Origin: Devosia sp. | Lineage (GTDB): Bacteria > Pseudomonadota > Alphaproteobacteria > Rhizobiales > Devosiaceae | Direction: 5' to 3' | NCBI RefSeq assembly: GCF_017744655.1 | Contig: NZ_JAGIAW010000008.1 | Location: 1 to 64,000 of the forward strand | Length of the DNA stretch: 64,000 nucleotides | Shown here: one piece after another, positions 18,282-26,577 of the stretch | Position numbering within the stretch: the stretch's first letter is position 1 | Layout of the letters: every line of letters starts with the position of its first letter | Made by a program: the position numbers and the translations under genes | Notes under the pieces: model-generated | Database searches by the model: none | Told to the model about the DNA's origin: nothing | The model's input: only the letters and a program-made list of their open reading frames with translations

Positions 18282-19400
18282 ATGAGTAAGATCCGCGTGC
18301 TGATCGTCGACGACAGCGCCTCGGTCCGGACTACGCTGAGCGAAATCATTGCCGCCGACCCTGACCTCGAGGTCATGGCGACGGCAGCCGACCCCTATGT
18401 GGCGGTCGAAAAGATCCGGCACGAAGTGCCTGACGTGATCTTTCTCGACGTCGAAATGCCGCGCATGGACGGGCTGACTTTCCTCAGAAAGATCATGTCG
18501 CAGCGGCCGATCCCGGTCGTCATCTGCTCGGGCGTGGCCCAGGCCGGCTCGGACACGCTGATGCAGTGCCTTGAAGCCGGTGCTGTCGATGTCGTGACCA
18601 AGCCCCGCGTCGACACCGCGCAATTCCTGCAAGAGTCGCGCATGCGCATCTGCGACGCCGCCAAGGCCGCGGCGCATGCCAAGCTCAAGGGCCTGAAGAA
18701 GGCCGCACCGGAACTTAAGGTCGAAGCCAAGCTGACGGCCGACGCGGTGGTGCCGCCGATTTCCGAAGCCCGCCGCGATAGCCTGATCGCGCGCATGCCG
18801 GTGACCGAACCCATCGTCTCGATCGGTGCCTCGACAGGTGGCACCGAAGCCCTGCGCGAAGTGCTCGAAGGCCTGCCGGCCAATAGCCCGGCTATTTTGA
18901 TCGTACAGCACATGCCGGAAAAATTCACCGGCGCCTTTGCGCGCCGCCTCGACAGCACCTGTGCCATCGAGGTCAAGGAAGCCGAGGACGGCGACCTCGT
19001 CATGGCCGGGCGTGCGCTGATCGCGCCGGGCAATGTGCATATGCAGCTCGTGCGCAATGGTTCGCGCTATACCGTGAAAATCGTCGAGGGTCCGCATGTA
19101 TCGCGGCATCGTCCGTCCGTCGACGTGCTGTTCCGCTCGACCGCGCAGGCGGCGGGGCGCAATGCCCTCGGCATGCTTCTTACAGGCATGGGTGACGATG
19201 GCGCCAGAGGCCTCCTCGAAATGCGCCAGATGGGCAGCCCCACCGTGGCGCAGGACGAGGAAAGCAGCGTCGTCTTCGGGATGCCCAAGGAAGCCATTCA
19301 GCGCGGCGCCGCCGGCCGGGTGCTGCCGCTCTCGCGCATGGCGACCGAAATCGTGAACTTTGGCCGCAACGCCCCAAAACCAACCGGAGGCATGGCATGA
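18282..19400 (+). CDS. cheB: Chemotaxis response regulator protein-glutamate methylesterase CheB
   Basis: 372 residues. The receiver domain has D10/D11, phospho-acceptor D56 in IFLDVEMP and K107 in VVTKPR. A charged linker (about 125-170) leads to the methylesterase domain with the catalytic serine S184 in [12 protein letters not shown]210 in [10 protein letters not shown] and the aspartate in [10 protein letters not shown] (about D305/D306). It removes receptor methyl groups and deamidates glutamines, opposing CheR. It overlaps the last gene of the cluster by ATGA. Confidence 0.96.
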   Translation: MSKIRVLIVDDSASVRTTLSEIIAADPDLEVMATAADPYVAVEKIRHEVPDVIFLDVEMPRMDGLTFLRKIMSQRPIPVVICSGVAQAGSDTLMQCLEAGAVDVVTKPRVDTAQFLQESRMRICDAAKAAAHAKLKGLKKAAPELKVEAKLTADAVVPPISEARRDSLIARMPVTEPIVSIGASTGGTEALREVLEGLPANSPAILIVQHMPEKFTGAFARRLDSTCAIEVKEAEDGDLVMAGRALIAPGNVHMQLVRNGSRYTVKIVEGPHVSRHRPSVDVLFRSTAQAAGRNALGMLLTGMGDDGARGLLEMRQMGSPTVAQDEESSVVFGMPKEAIQRGAAGRVLPLSRMATEIVNFGRNAPKPTGGMA

Positions 19401-21127
19401 CCAATAATAAGCCCCAAGCCAGGGATATTTCCGCGCTCTCGACCGCCCTCGCCAAGCCGCGCCAGGAGATCGAAGAGGCCTTCGTTTCCGTCGGCTCGCG
19501 CCTTTCCGAAGGCGCCGCCATGCTCAACAAGCTGACACGCCAGTTCGAAGCACTGCCGGCGGCGCTGCAGGGCGAGGAAGTTATCGAAGCCTCGAGCCAG
19601 TTGCGTGCTGTGGCGCGCACGGCGCTACAACTCACCGAAGATTTTGCCAAGGAAAAGGCTGATCTCACACGCCTTGTAGAAGTGGTTTCGGCGGCCAATA
19701 GCCCGATCGGGGAGCTGCGCCGCACGGTCAAAATGATCGGCATCGTCTCGATCAATGCGCGCGTGACGGCGGCTGGCATCGTCGGGGACAATGACGATTT
19801 TGAAGTCTTCACCACCGATATTGCGACGCTTTCGGATTCGGCGCGTTCGACCATTCACGAGTTCAGCCAGGTCTATCGGCAATTGGTGACCGAGGTGGCG
19901 CAGGCCGCCAACCAGCGCGACCGGTTCGACGCCGCCCATGCCCATACGCTGACCGAACTGGCCCACAATCTCGACGAGACGCTGGAAGCGCTCGATCGTC
20001 AGCGCCAGTCGGCGGTGGAAAGCTCGGCCGAAACCGGCCGCGTGTCGCGCCAGATCGTCGGGCGGATCGGCAGTGCGGTCATGGCCCTGCAGGTGGGCGA
20101 TTCCACCCGCCAGCGGCTCGAACATGTGGAAGCGGGCCTTGATTGCCTCGCCGATATTTTGGGCGGCAAACCGGTCGATGGATCGACGTTTGATGATGCG
20201 GTTGGCGAGGAGGCGCTGACGGCATTGAGCCTGCTCGAACAGGAACAGCTCCGCGCCACTGCCGCCGACTTTGCCGGCGAAGTGGGTGAAGCAGAACAGG
20301 CCTTACAGGCGCTGGCAGCGGACGCCGGTACCATCATGGCGCGCAGCCGCAATCTTTATGGCGATGGCGAAAACGAAGCTTCGGCCCTGACGGTGCTGAG
20401 CGCGCAACTGCGCGTGGCGACGGAAATCCTGCGCGATTGCGAAATGGAACGCAGCAAGCTCGAAGCCGTGGCGGCAGCCGTGCAGCAGACCGTCTCCATC
20501 CTTCTCGGCCATGTCGCGGCCGTGCAGGATATTGAAGCCAATATGCGGCTTGTTTCGCTTAATGCTGCGGTGCGCTGTGCTCAACTGGGTCCACGCGGCG
20601 CTTCGCTTACGGTAATCGCTTCGCAGCTCCGCGAACTGACGACCGAAACCGTGGTGGCGGCGGAAGCGGCCATGGCGCAGCTCGATGAAGCTTCGGCCCT
20701 GGCCGGTGCCTTTGGCGCGGCGGCGGGCGGAGACAATGCCGGCCAGATCGGGCGGCTCGAACAGCAGGCCAATCACGCCATGACGCTACTCACGCGTCTC
20801 GACGAAGGTCTTTCCGCCGCTATGGAAAGCCTCAATGCCGATGGTCCGAAGGTTATCGGGCTGTTGCAGGCGGCGGCGAGGGGCATCGATGGTCAGTCGC
20901 GGTTTGCCGAAAGTATGGACGATATCGCGCTGCAGATTGCCGCGCTTTCGTCCGACGCTATGCCGGACCCACTGGCGGCGGAACTCTCTCCGGTACTCGA
21001 ACGCCTGCGAAAGACCTATACGATGGAAGCCGAACGGCAGATTCATAGCAGGCTCTTCGGTGGCGCGGTTGCAGCGCCGGTGGAAGAGGCGAGCGATGAT
21101 ATGGATCTTGAAGCCTTGATGTTCTGA
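19397..21127 (+). CDS. Soluble receptor-like chemotaxis protein with two degenerate hairpin-tip motifs
   Basis: 576 residues, almost entirely helical, with no hydrophobic membrane segment and no recognisable sensor domain. Two stretches resemble the receptor signalling tip: residues about 113-147 ([15 protein letters not shown], then [16 protein letters not shown]) and 384-414 ([19 protein letters not shown], then [12 protein letters not shown]). Between them is [14 protein letters not shown] (231-244), a motif type seen in other alphaproteobacterial receptor-like proteins. It ends [12 protein letters not shown], echoing the acidic ends of the three receptors. Last gene of the operon, coupled to cheB by ATGA. 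It may be a soluble array component or regulator; no function is established. Confidence 0.75.
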   Translation: MTNNKPQARDISALSTALAKPRQEIEEAFVSVGSRLSEGAAMLNKLTRQFEALPAALQGEEVIEASSQLRAVARTALQLTEDFAKEKADLTRLVEVVSAANSPIGELRRTVKMIGIVSINARVTAAGIVGDNDDFEVFTTDIATLSDSARSTIHEFSQVYRQLVTEVAQAANQRDRFDAAHAHTLTELAHNLDETLEALDRQRQSAVESSAETGRVSRQIVGRIGSAVMALQVGDSTRQRLEHVEAGLDCLADILGGKPVDGSTFDDAVGEEALTALSLLEQEQLRATAADFAGEVGEAEQALQALAADAGTIMARSRNLYGDGENEASALTVLSAQLRVATEILRDCEMERSKLEAVAAAVQQTVSILLGHVAAVQDIEANMRLVSLNAAVRCAQLGPRGASLTVIASQLRELTTETVVAAEAAMAQLDEASALAGAFGAAAGGDNAGQIGRLEQQANHAMTLLTRLDEGLSAAMESLNADGPKVIGLLQAAARGIDGQSRFAESMDDIALQIAALSSDAMPDPLAAELSPVLERLRKTYTMEAERQIHSRLFGGAVAAPVEEASDDMDLEALMF

Positions 21128-21134
21128 AAATGGC

Positions 21135-21164
21135 AAAGGCCCGCGGAAGCGGGCCTTTTGTTTT
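21135..21164 (+). terminator. Rho-independent terminator of the chemotaxis operon
   Basis: AAAGGCCCGC (21135-21144) pairs with GCGGGCCTTT (21149-21158) across a GGAA loop, followed by TTGTTTT. It begins 8 bp after the last che-operon stop codon. Confidence 0.92.
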
Positions 21165-21186
21165 GGGGGTTCTGCATCCACTCTGT

Positions 21187-21260
21187 CGTCATTGCCGGGC
21201 TTGTCCCGGCAATCCATCTCGCCTCCGCATGGACCACCGGGACAGGCCCGGTGGTGACGA
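21187..21260. repeat. Two-hairpin dispersed repeat, family B copy 1
   Basis: A 74-bp unit with two palindromes: ATTGCCGGGCTTGTCCCGG plus CAAT, and ACCACCGGGACAGGCCCGG, joined by a CATCTCGCCTCCGCATGG-like spacer and bounded by CGTCA and TGACGA. Other copies are at 44732-44826, 58738-58811 and, inverted, 60318-60392. All lie between genes. Confidence 0.9.
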
Positions 21261-21302
21261 TGGGCGGGGTAGTGTGCGGGCTCGCTTCCGATGTGGGCGC
21301 GC

Positions 21303-22046
21303 TCAATACGTGCAGCGCGCCGCAACCTTGCCCCATTCGCCGAGCTTGCCTTCGACATGATCGGTTGTGCCCAGAGGTACGGCGATGCGGGCGCCGGTGA
21401 TGATGGTCTGGCCGGCCTTGAGCGGGAAACCGCGGGCTTCGGCATGGGGCGCGAGCCAGACGAGGGCGGCGACGATGTCGGCCCAGGAGGCGCCGGTCGA
21501 AACCTCCTTCACGGTCTTGCCGTCATAGCTCAGCGAGACTGGGAGGGTTGGCAGCGCCGCGCGAACCTCGTTGGCAAGGGCCGGGCCAACGACGACGGCG
21601 CCATTGCTCTGGAGATCGCCCAGTTGCAGGTTGCGCGGAGTGGCGTCGCGGTCGACAAAGGGGTTGGCGACCATTTCGAGCACCGGATTGACCGAGGCAA
21701 TGGCGGCCTCGACTTCGAACTGATTGGGCTTGCCGAAGAGATCGGCGCCGAGCAGCACGGCGACTTCCACTTCTGCAAGGAAATGGCGATGCGTCTTGGC
21801 ATCGAGCACTGCGCCATTGGCAAAGAAGCGATTGGCGGGGATGGGCGAGCAAAGCGGTTCGCCCTGACCACCCGCAACGATCTTCCAGCCGCCGACCGGG
21901 CCGATACCGGCAATGATCAGGTTCTGCATGGCATAGACGGCAGTCATATCGGCCGGCACATCTGCGGCATCGACCGGGCCCACCAGCGGGCCGCCATCGT
22001 GGGCGGCAATCAGGGCTTTTGCGAGAGTCTCTTGGCTGGCGGTCAT
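21303..22046 (-). CDS. 2-keto-4-pentenoate hydratase / fumarylacetoacetase-superfamily enzyme
   Basis: 247 residues of the MhpD-like FAH superfamily. Recognisable parts are the N-terminal helical segment, GWKIVAGGQGEPLCSPIP, the acidic metal-site region HFLAEVEVAVLLGADL, and the C-terminal LKAGQTIITGARIAVPL. Enzymes of this group hydrate or decarboxylate 2-oxo acids with a divalent metal. The DeoR-type regulator gene ends one base before this gene starts, so they form an operon with the M81 and MFS genes. The exact substrate is unknown. Confidence 0.85.
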   Translation of the reverse strand: MTASQETLAKALIAAHDGGPLVGPVDAADVPADMTAVYAMQNLIIAGIGPVGGWKIVAGGQGEPLCSPIPANRFFANGAVLDAKTHRHFLAEVEVAVLLGADLFGKPNQFEVEAAIASVNPVLEMVANPFVDRDATPRNLQLGDLQSNGAVVVGPALANEVRAALPTLPVSLSYDGKTVKEVSTGASWADIVAALVWLAPHAEARGFPLKAGQTIITGARIAVPLGTTDHVEGKLGEWGKVAARCTY

Positions 22047-22047
22047 T

Positions 22048-22830
22048 TTAGGTCCTGTCTGGTTCGGAAGCGGCAGTTTCGATCAGGGTGATCCCCGCAT
22101 CGGCGCAGAGGGTTCTGATCGAGTCATAGGGGCAGTGATCGGTGATGAACGTATGGGCCTGCGAAAGGTGGCCGATGCGCACCGGTGCGGTGCGGGCAAA
22201 TTTGCTCGAATCCGACACGAGGATGACGTGGCGCGCATTGGCGATGATGGCCTGAGCGACCTTCACCTCGCGAAAATCGAAATCGAGCAGGGCCCCGTCT
22301 TCATCGATGGCCGAGACGCCGATGACGGCGAAATCGACCTTGAATTGGCGGATGAAATCGACCGCAGCCTCGCCGACAATGCCGCCATCGGAGGAGCGCA
22401 CGACGCCGCCGGCAATGACAACTTCCATGGATGGGACGGTGCGCAGGCGATTGGCGACATTGATATTATTGGTGATAACCATGAGGCCGCGATGGTCGGC
22501 AAGGGCCTGGCTCACGGCTTCGGTGGTCGTGCCGATATTGATGAAGAGCGAGGCATTGTCGGGGATCAGCGCCGCCGCAGCACGGCCGATGGCCTGCTTT
22601 TCGTCGGTGGCGATCTGGCGGCGGGCTTCGTATTCGACGTTTTCGACGCCGGACGGGTGCATGGCCCCACCATGGGTGCGTTTGAGGGCGCCGCGATCGC
22701 AGAGGAGATTGAGATCCTTGCGGATGGTTTGCGGGGTGACGTCGAACGCCTCGACGAGCTGCTCCACCGTGACCCCGCCCTTTTTACGGGCAAGTTCGAC
22801 GATCTGAGCCTGTCGCATCAAGGGATTCAT
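22048..22830 (-). CDS. DeoR/GlpR-family transcriptional regulator
   Basis: 260 residues from ATG at 22830. The N-terminal DeoR helix-turn-helix reads RQAQIVELARKKGGVTVEQL followed by FDVTPQTIRKDLNLLCDRG. The sensor domain has INIGTTTEAVSQAL and the VIGVSAIDEDGALLDFDFREVKVAQAI segment typical of sugar-phosphate-binding DeoRC domains. The frame is open further upstream to 22956, but those residues look like translated palindromic DNA, so the 22830 start is preferred. It probably regulates the surrounding catabolic operon. Confidence 0.92.
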   Translation of the reverse strand: MNPLMRQAQIVELARKKGGVTVEQLVEAFDVTPQTIRKDLNLLCDRGALKRTHGGAMHPSGVENVEYEARRQIATDEKQAIGRAAAALIPDNASLFINIGTTTEAVSQALADHRGLMVITNNINVANRLRTVPSMEVVIAGGVVRSSDGGIVGEAAVDFIRQFKVDFAVIGVSAIDEDGALLDFDFREVKVAQAIIANARHVILVSDSSKFARTAPVRIGHLSQAHTFITDHCPYDSIRTLCADAGITLIETAASEPDRT

Positions 22831-22887
22831 GGGGGCCTGCCGCTTTCGGTTTGTGAGTAAACGAAAGTGGGGGGCGGGGGAAGGGTG

Positions 22888-22916
22888 GTCATCCTCGGGC
22901 CAGGCCCGAGGATGAC
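22888..22916. repeat. Perfect 29-bp palindrome (family E) between M81 and deoR-type genes
   Basis: GTCATCCTCGGGCC (22888-22901) and GGCCCGAGGATGAC (22903-22916) are perfect reverse complements around a single A. Both flanking genes read leftward, so it sits downstream of the M81 gene and upstream of the regulator start. It could act as a partial terminator or mRNA stabiliser. Confidence 0.85.
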
Positions 22917-22934
22917 GATCAGTGGTTGAGCGAG

Positions 22935-24368
22935 TTATTTGGCCAGCGCCGACCATTTCACCTGCGGCACGAAGGCGAAATCGCGATCGAACGGAAAGCT
23001 TGGGCGAGGGGTGTGGTTGCGGGTTGTGCGCTCGACGAACTGGTCCACGACGCCGGGCGACAGGGCCATGATGCCGGGATTGGCGATCGGGCCGAGTTCG
23101 GGGGAGAGATAACCGGACTTTACCGCGACGATCTTTGCGGTGCGCGGATCGAGGCCGAGCTTGGTGAAATCAGCGATATTGTGGAAGGGGCGACGCCGGA
23201 CGGTGAGGACGAGGTCGATGCCGCCGATGCGGACCACGGCTTCGCGGAAAAGCGGGTTTTCGTGCTCGAGGAGGAAGACGACTTCTGCCGTGGTGTCGAC
23301 CGGGGTCGAGGACGGGTCGAGGCTGGCCCCGATATGGAGCGGGATGGTGGCACCGACGCCGGCGGCATACGCGGCTTCGGTTGCGGCCTTGTCGGCAATG
23401 CCGGCAAAGATCACGCCTTGCGCGTTACGGGCGATGAGGGCCGCAAGCACTTCGGCGCGGTCGCCGACGCCGCCGCCGGTGGGGTTGTCACCGGATTCGG
23501 CGAGCACGACCGGGCCCGTCGTGCTGGCAATGGCGCGATCGACGCATTCGTCGATGGAGCCGACCTCCATGCCGAACACGAACTGTTCGCGCACGTCCCA
23601 ATAGTCTTGCGCCAATTTCGAGGCGGCTTTTTCCATCGCTGCCGTGTCGGTGCCGGTGATAACGGCGCAGGCGGTGGAGCGGGGTTCGTCGGCCCAGACA
23701 TAGCCGACCTGGAAGGAGGCATCCCAGATGCCGGTCGGTTCTTCGACTTCGTGGAGCTGGGTGTAAAAGCTTTTCGCCGGTTCGTCCTGGGTTGAGGTGC
23801 GTTCGCCGGGCAGGAGGACCGGGACGGGAGCCCAGGCGACTTTGGGCCTGACGCCGGTGCGGAGAGCGCGGACCAGCATGGTCACAGCGCGGCGCATGGT
23901 GTCGGGCACGTCGATATGGGGGGCGGTGCGATAGGTCGAGAAGATGTCGAGACCGTCGACGATCTTCTGGCTGACATTGCCGTGGAGATCGTAACTGGCG
24001 GCGATGATGACATCGGGGCCGACGACTTCGCGGACGGAAGCGATGAAATCACCCTCCGCGTCGAACATACCTTCGACGAACATCGCGCCGTGCATGGCGA
24101 GGTAGACGCCATCGAGCGGCAGGGCGGCCTTAATGCCGTCGAGGATTTCGGCTTTCCACTTGCTGTAAAGCGCGTTTTCGACGGGGCCGCCGGCAATGGC
24201 GCGGGCATGGAGCACGGTGATGAATTCGGCCGGGAAGTGCGTCAGGAAATCAAAATACTGATCCTTGAGCATCGAGGGGCCGCGCAACACGCGGAAATCG
24301 GCCTCGCGGGCGATGACGGGATTATAGGTGCTGCATTCGGTATGCAGGCCAGCAACGGCAATGCGCAT
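22935..24368 (-). CDS. M81-family (MlrC-like) protein, first copy
   Basis: 477 residues. M81 proteins include microcystinase MlrC of Sphingomonas and are annotated as metallopeptidases; most family members have unknown natural substrates. The N-terminal DUF1485 part opens RIAVAGLHTECSTYNP with the conserved HTE. Metal-site-like blocks include YLAMHGAMFVEGMFDAEGD and ASYDLHGN, and then the C-terminal domain carries ESGDNPTGGG. It overlaps the MFS gene by one base and is co-directional with a hydratase and DeoR regulator, suggesting a role in degrading one imported compound. A paralogue lies at 35731-37191. Confidence 0.9.
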   Translation of the reverse strand: MRIAVAGLHTECSTYNPVIAREADFRVLRGPSMLKDQYFDFLTHFPAEFITVLHARAIAGGPVENALYSKWKAEILDGIKAALPLDGVYLAMHGAMFVEGMFDAEGDFIASVREVVGPDVIIAASYDLHGNVSQKIVDGLDIFSTYRTAPHIDVPDTMRRAVTMLVRALRTGVRPKVAWAPVPVLLPGERTSTQDEPAKSFYTQLHEVEEPTGIWDASFQVGYVWADEPRSTACAVITGTDTAAMEKAASKLAQDYWDVREQFVFGMEVGSIDECVDRAIASTTGPVVLAESGDNPTGGGVGDRAEVLAALIARNAQGVIFAGIADKAATEAAYAAGVGATIPLHIGASLDPSSTPVDTTAEVVFLLEHENPLFREAVVRIGGIDLVLTVRRRPFHNIADFTKLGLDPRTAKIVAVKSGYLSPELGPIANPGIMALSPGVVDQFVERTTRNHTPRPSFPFDRDFAFVPQVKWSALAK

Positions 24369-25567
24369 CAGAGCACTCCTGGAACTTCGGCTTCTGGATT
24401 GTGATTGGTTTTAACCGGGCGCGGTGTGAGGCGTCCGGTGAGGAAAAGGCTGACCAAGAGGAACGGCACGACGCAGGCAATGCCGAAGCGGATGCCGGAA
24501 TGTTCGGCGACAAAGCCGATCAGCGGCGGGCCGATGAGAAAGCCGGTGAGTGCCACGAAGGAGAGCACGGCGACATTGGCCGAGGCGGCGCGATCGCCGA
24601 TGCCCGCGGCGGCGGTGACGGCAAGCGGGAAACCGACGGAAACGCCGACGCCGATGATGCCGAAGCCAATGAGGGCGAGTTCAACGCCGGGGGCAAAATA
24701 CAAAATGATGCCGCCGAGGACAGCGAGACTGCCGCAGATGCGGGCGGTGTTCACGGCGCCAAAGGTGCGCTTGAGGGTGTCGCCGCCGAAACGGCCGGCT
24801 GCCACCATGAAGGCGAAGAACGAATAGCCGAGACCGACGAGACCGCCTTCAGCCGAGAGGGCATCACGGAGGAAGATGGCCGACCAGTCGGCCATGGCGC
24901 CTTCGGTCATGGTGATGCCGAAAACGAAGAGGCAGATGCCGATCAGCGCCGGGCTTGGGAGCGACCAGGCGGATTTTTGCGTCTGGCCTTCGGCCGGCGC
25001 GTCATTGAGCTTTGGCAGCGCGAGGCCGGCGAAGATGGCGACGGGCAGGACGAGGGCCGCAAGGAGCGGCACGGCGATCTGGGGCACGACGCCGAGGGCG
25101 GCAAAACCCGAGCCAATGAGGCTGCCTGCCATGATGCCGAGCGACCAGCAGCCGTGGGAGGTGTTCATGATCATCTTGCCGCTCGATTTTTCGACGAGGT
25201 CGGCCTGCACGTTGAGGCCGAGTTCGACGAAGGAAATGGCGGAGCCGGCCAGCATCAGGGCGATGAAGAGAAGGATCGGGTGCGGTGCGAGGACCGGGAG
25301 GCTGGCGGCGATGGAATAGAAGACAAAACCCCAGATGATGGCGCTGCGGGCGCCGATTTTTGCCACCAGCGGGCCGGCAAAGGGCAGGGTGATGAGCGTG
25401 CCGCAGGGCATGCCGAGGAGAGCGAGCGCCAGGGCGGCGGGGCCGAGGCCGAGACCTGCCTGGATTTCCGGGATGCGCGGCAGCCAGGAGCCGAAGGCAA
25501 TCGGCTGCAGGAAGAAGACCAGCATGGTCAGGCGCTGGGGGGAGAGGAAGGACATGTTGTCTGCCAT
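24368..25567 (-). CDS. MFS transporter
   Basis: 399 residues with about 12 hydrophobic segments and a central loop (LNDAPAEGQTQKSAW) dividing two six-helix halves. The N-terminal half includes WLPRIPEIQAGLGLGPAALALALLG, a pattern common in the AraJ/YfkF-like MFS clade. The first gene of the catabolic group on this strand, it ends inside the M81 start, indicating translational coupling. It may import the M81 substrate or export a product. No substrate can be read from sequence. Confidence 0.9.
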   Translation of the reverse strand: MADNMSFLSPQRLTMLVFFLQPIAFGSWLPRIPEIQAGLGLGPAALALALLGMPCGTLITLPFAGPLVAKIGARSAIIWGFVFYSIAASLPVLAPHPILLFIALMLAGSAISFVELGLNVQADLVEKSSGKMIMNTSHGCWSLGIMAGSLIGSGFAALGVVPQIAVPLLAALVLPVAIFAGLALPKLNDAPAEGQTQKSAWSLPSPALIGICLFVFGITMTEGAMADWSAIFLRDALSAEGGLVGLGYSFFAFMVAAGRFGGDTLKRTFGAVNTARICGSLAVLGGIILYFAPGVELALIGFGIIGVGVSVGFPLAVTAAAGIGDRAASANVAVLSFVALTGFLIGPPLIGFVAEHSGIRFGIACVVPFLLVSLFLTGRLTPRPVKTNHNPEAEVPGVL

Positions 25568-25589
25568 TCGATGCGATGAGTTTCGCGCG

Positions 25590-25713
25590 CCCCCTCACCC
25601 GTCTCGGCCTTTGGCCGATCCACCCTCTCCCCGATGGGGAGAGGGATAGAAGTAGGCACCTCTTGTTCTTCTCCCCATCGGGGAGAAGGTGGCGCGCAGC
25701 GCCGGATGAGGGG
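25590..25713. repeat. Composite palindromic repeat, family D (inverted pair)
   Basis: Two head-to-head copies: the left half contains CTCTCCCCGATGGGGAGAG and the right half TTCTCCCCATCGGGGAGAAG, with GGTGGCGCGCAGCGCC and GGATGAGGGG beyond. Together they fill the gap between the NTF2-like gene and the MFS gene. The related block at 35553-35730 has the same GC-rich style but a different sequence. Confidence 0.8.
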
Positions 25714-25714
25714 C

Positions 25715-26203
25715 TTAGCCCTGCTTACCCATCGGATACGGCAGATATCCCACAAACCCCGTCAGCTTCCACTGGCCTGCAACCTTGCGGCAGAAGTAGA
25801 GCGTCTGCCAGTTCAGGCGATCGACGCCGCCATTGCTCAGCTTGATCTCGCCGTTGAACTTCTTGTGCGCGATGGCGCGGTCGCCGGTGATCTCGATTTC
25901 GGTCAGGCTCGTGGCGCGATGGATGCCGGCCTCGACGTCTTCGGCATAGGACTGCTTCTGACCTTCATGCGCCTGGCGCAGCCATTCGGCGCTATAGTCG
26001 GCAAGCGTGGGGTAGCTGATGGTCCAGCCATCGGGATTGTCGTTTTTATTGCCGTTGATGCCCATGAAATTATCGGCGACGAAATCGTCTGCGACCATGG
26101 ACCAGTCGGCGGCCACATAGGCGGCGATGTCGCGCGGCACCAGCATGCTCCAGATAGCCGAGCGGTCGGCGTCATGGGGGAAGGGATTGGTGGAAAGGCT
26201 CAT
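25715..26203 (-). CDS. NTF2-like (SnoaL-type fold) protein, function unknown
   Basis: 162 residues. Aromatic-rich segments (ADWSMVADDFVADNFMGINGNKND, YAEDVEAGIHRATSLTEIEITGDRAIAHKKFNGEI, WQTLYFCRKVAGQWKLTGFVGYLP) fit the cone-shaped NTF2/SnoaL fold used by many small hydrolases, isomerases and binding proteins. The final WKLTGFVGYLP strand is typical. It is separated from the MFS gene by the family-D repeat and may be an independent unit. I cannot name a substrate. Confidence 0.75.
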   Translation of the reverse strand: MSLSTNPFPHDADRSAIWSMLVPRDIAAYVAADWSMVADDFVADNFMGINGNKNDNPDGWTISYPTLADYSAEWLRQAHEGQKQSYAEDVEAGIHRATSLTEIEITGDRAIAHKKFNGEIKLSNGGVDRLNWQTLYFCRKVAGQWKLTGFVGYLPYPMGKQG

Positions 26204-26460
26204 TTCAGGGGTCTTTCGTGATCTCTCGGGCAGCCCTCTCCTCGTTTTGGGCTGCGCGATACACTCTGTATGAAATTTTCAGGCATGTCATCTCTGGTGA
26301 CACTCCTGAAAGAGGCCACATGGATACCAATTGCGACATGCTGCTCGCTTTCGGGTGGCTTGTCCACATGGATTTTTTGGCCAAACCCCTGCCAAACGCC
26401 TAGAAATACAGCAAAGTGCCGCCCAAAAATGCGCCATGACGAGGTGGCTTAAATTGGTAT

Positions 26461-26487
26461 TGTCAACACTCGGAATCTGTGTTGACA
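26461..26487 (+). promoter_or_regulatory. Inverted-repeat operator candidate TGTCAACAC-N9-GTGTTGACA
   Basis: Perfect 9-bp arms (26461-26469 and 26479-26487) flank a 9-bp spacer. The right arm contains the TTGACA hexamer of the predicted promoter, so a bound regulator would block RNA polymerase. The RpiR-type gene at 32065 in the same operon is the obvious candidate. This assignment is inference. Confidence 0.6.
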
Positions 26488-26511
26488 TTGTGTCATAAAG
26501 ACGCCTAGTCT
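26482..26511 (+). promoter_or_regulatory. Predicted sigma-70 promoter of the sugar operon
   Basis: TTGACA (26482-26487) and TAGTCT (26506-26511) are separated by 18 bp. Transcription would start near 26518, shortly before the first gene. The -35 box overlaps the right arm of the inverted repeat. Confidence 0.5.
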
Positions 26512-26577
26512 TGAAAATCGTTTACAGAAATGCCGACTAATCCGGAAGAGATTGGCGGAAAACAGGGTACAGGGAAT

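Larger units (their letters stand above)
26204..26577. other. Intergenic region upstream of the sugar operon
   Basis: 374 bp with no convincing gene. It contains a small inverted repeat TGTCA-N7-TGACA at 26286-26302, and near the right end the operator-like inverted repeat and promoter described separately. The small open frames here have no ribosome site or family resemblance. Confidence 0.6.

Noticed and set aside
21187..21260. Possible insertion sequence
   Set aside because: Only 74 bp with no coding capacity. It fits a REP-like palindromic element and not an IS.
22831..22956. N-terminal extension of the DeoR-type regulator
   Set aside because: The extension is encoded by the 29-bp palindrome and flanking DNA. 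The HTH starts normally from the ATG at 22830.
24401..25579. Plus-strand frame of 392 codons opposite the MFS gene
   Set aside because: Extremely Glu/Gly/Asp/Ala-rich translation, the usual antisense of a membrane protein. No start signal.
25590..25713. Possible CRISPR array or phage-type repeats
   Set aside because: The repeats are palindromic intergenic elements in inverted pairs. There are no regularly spaced direct repeats with unique spacers, and no cas genes.
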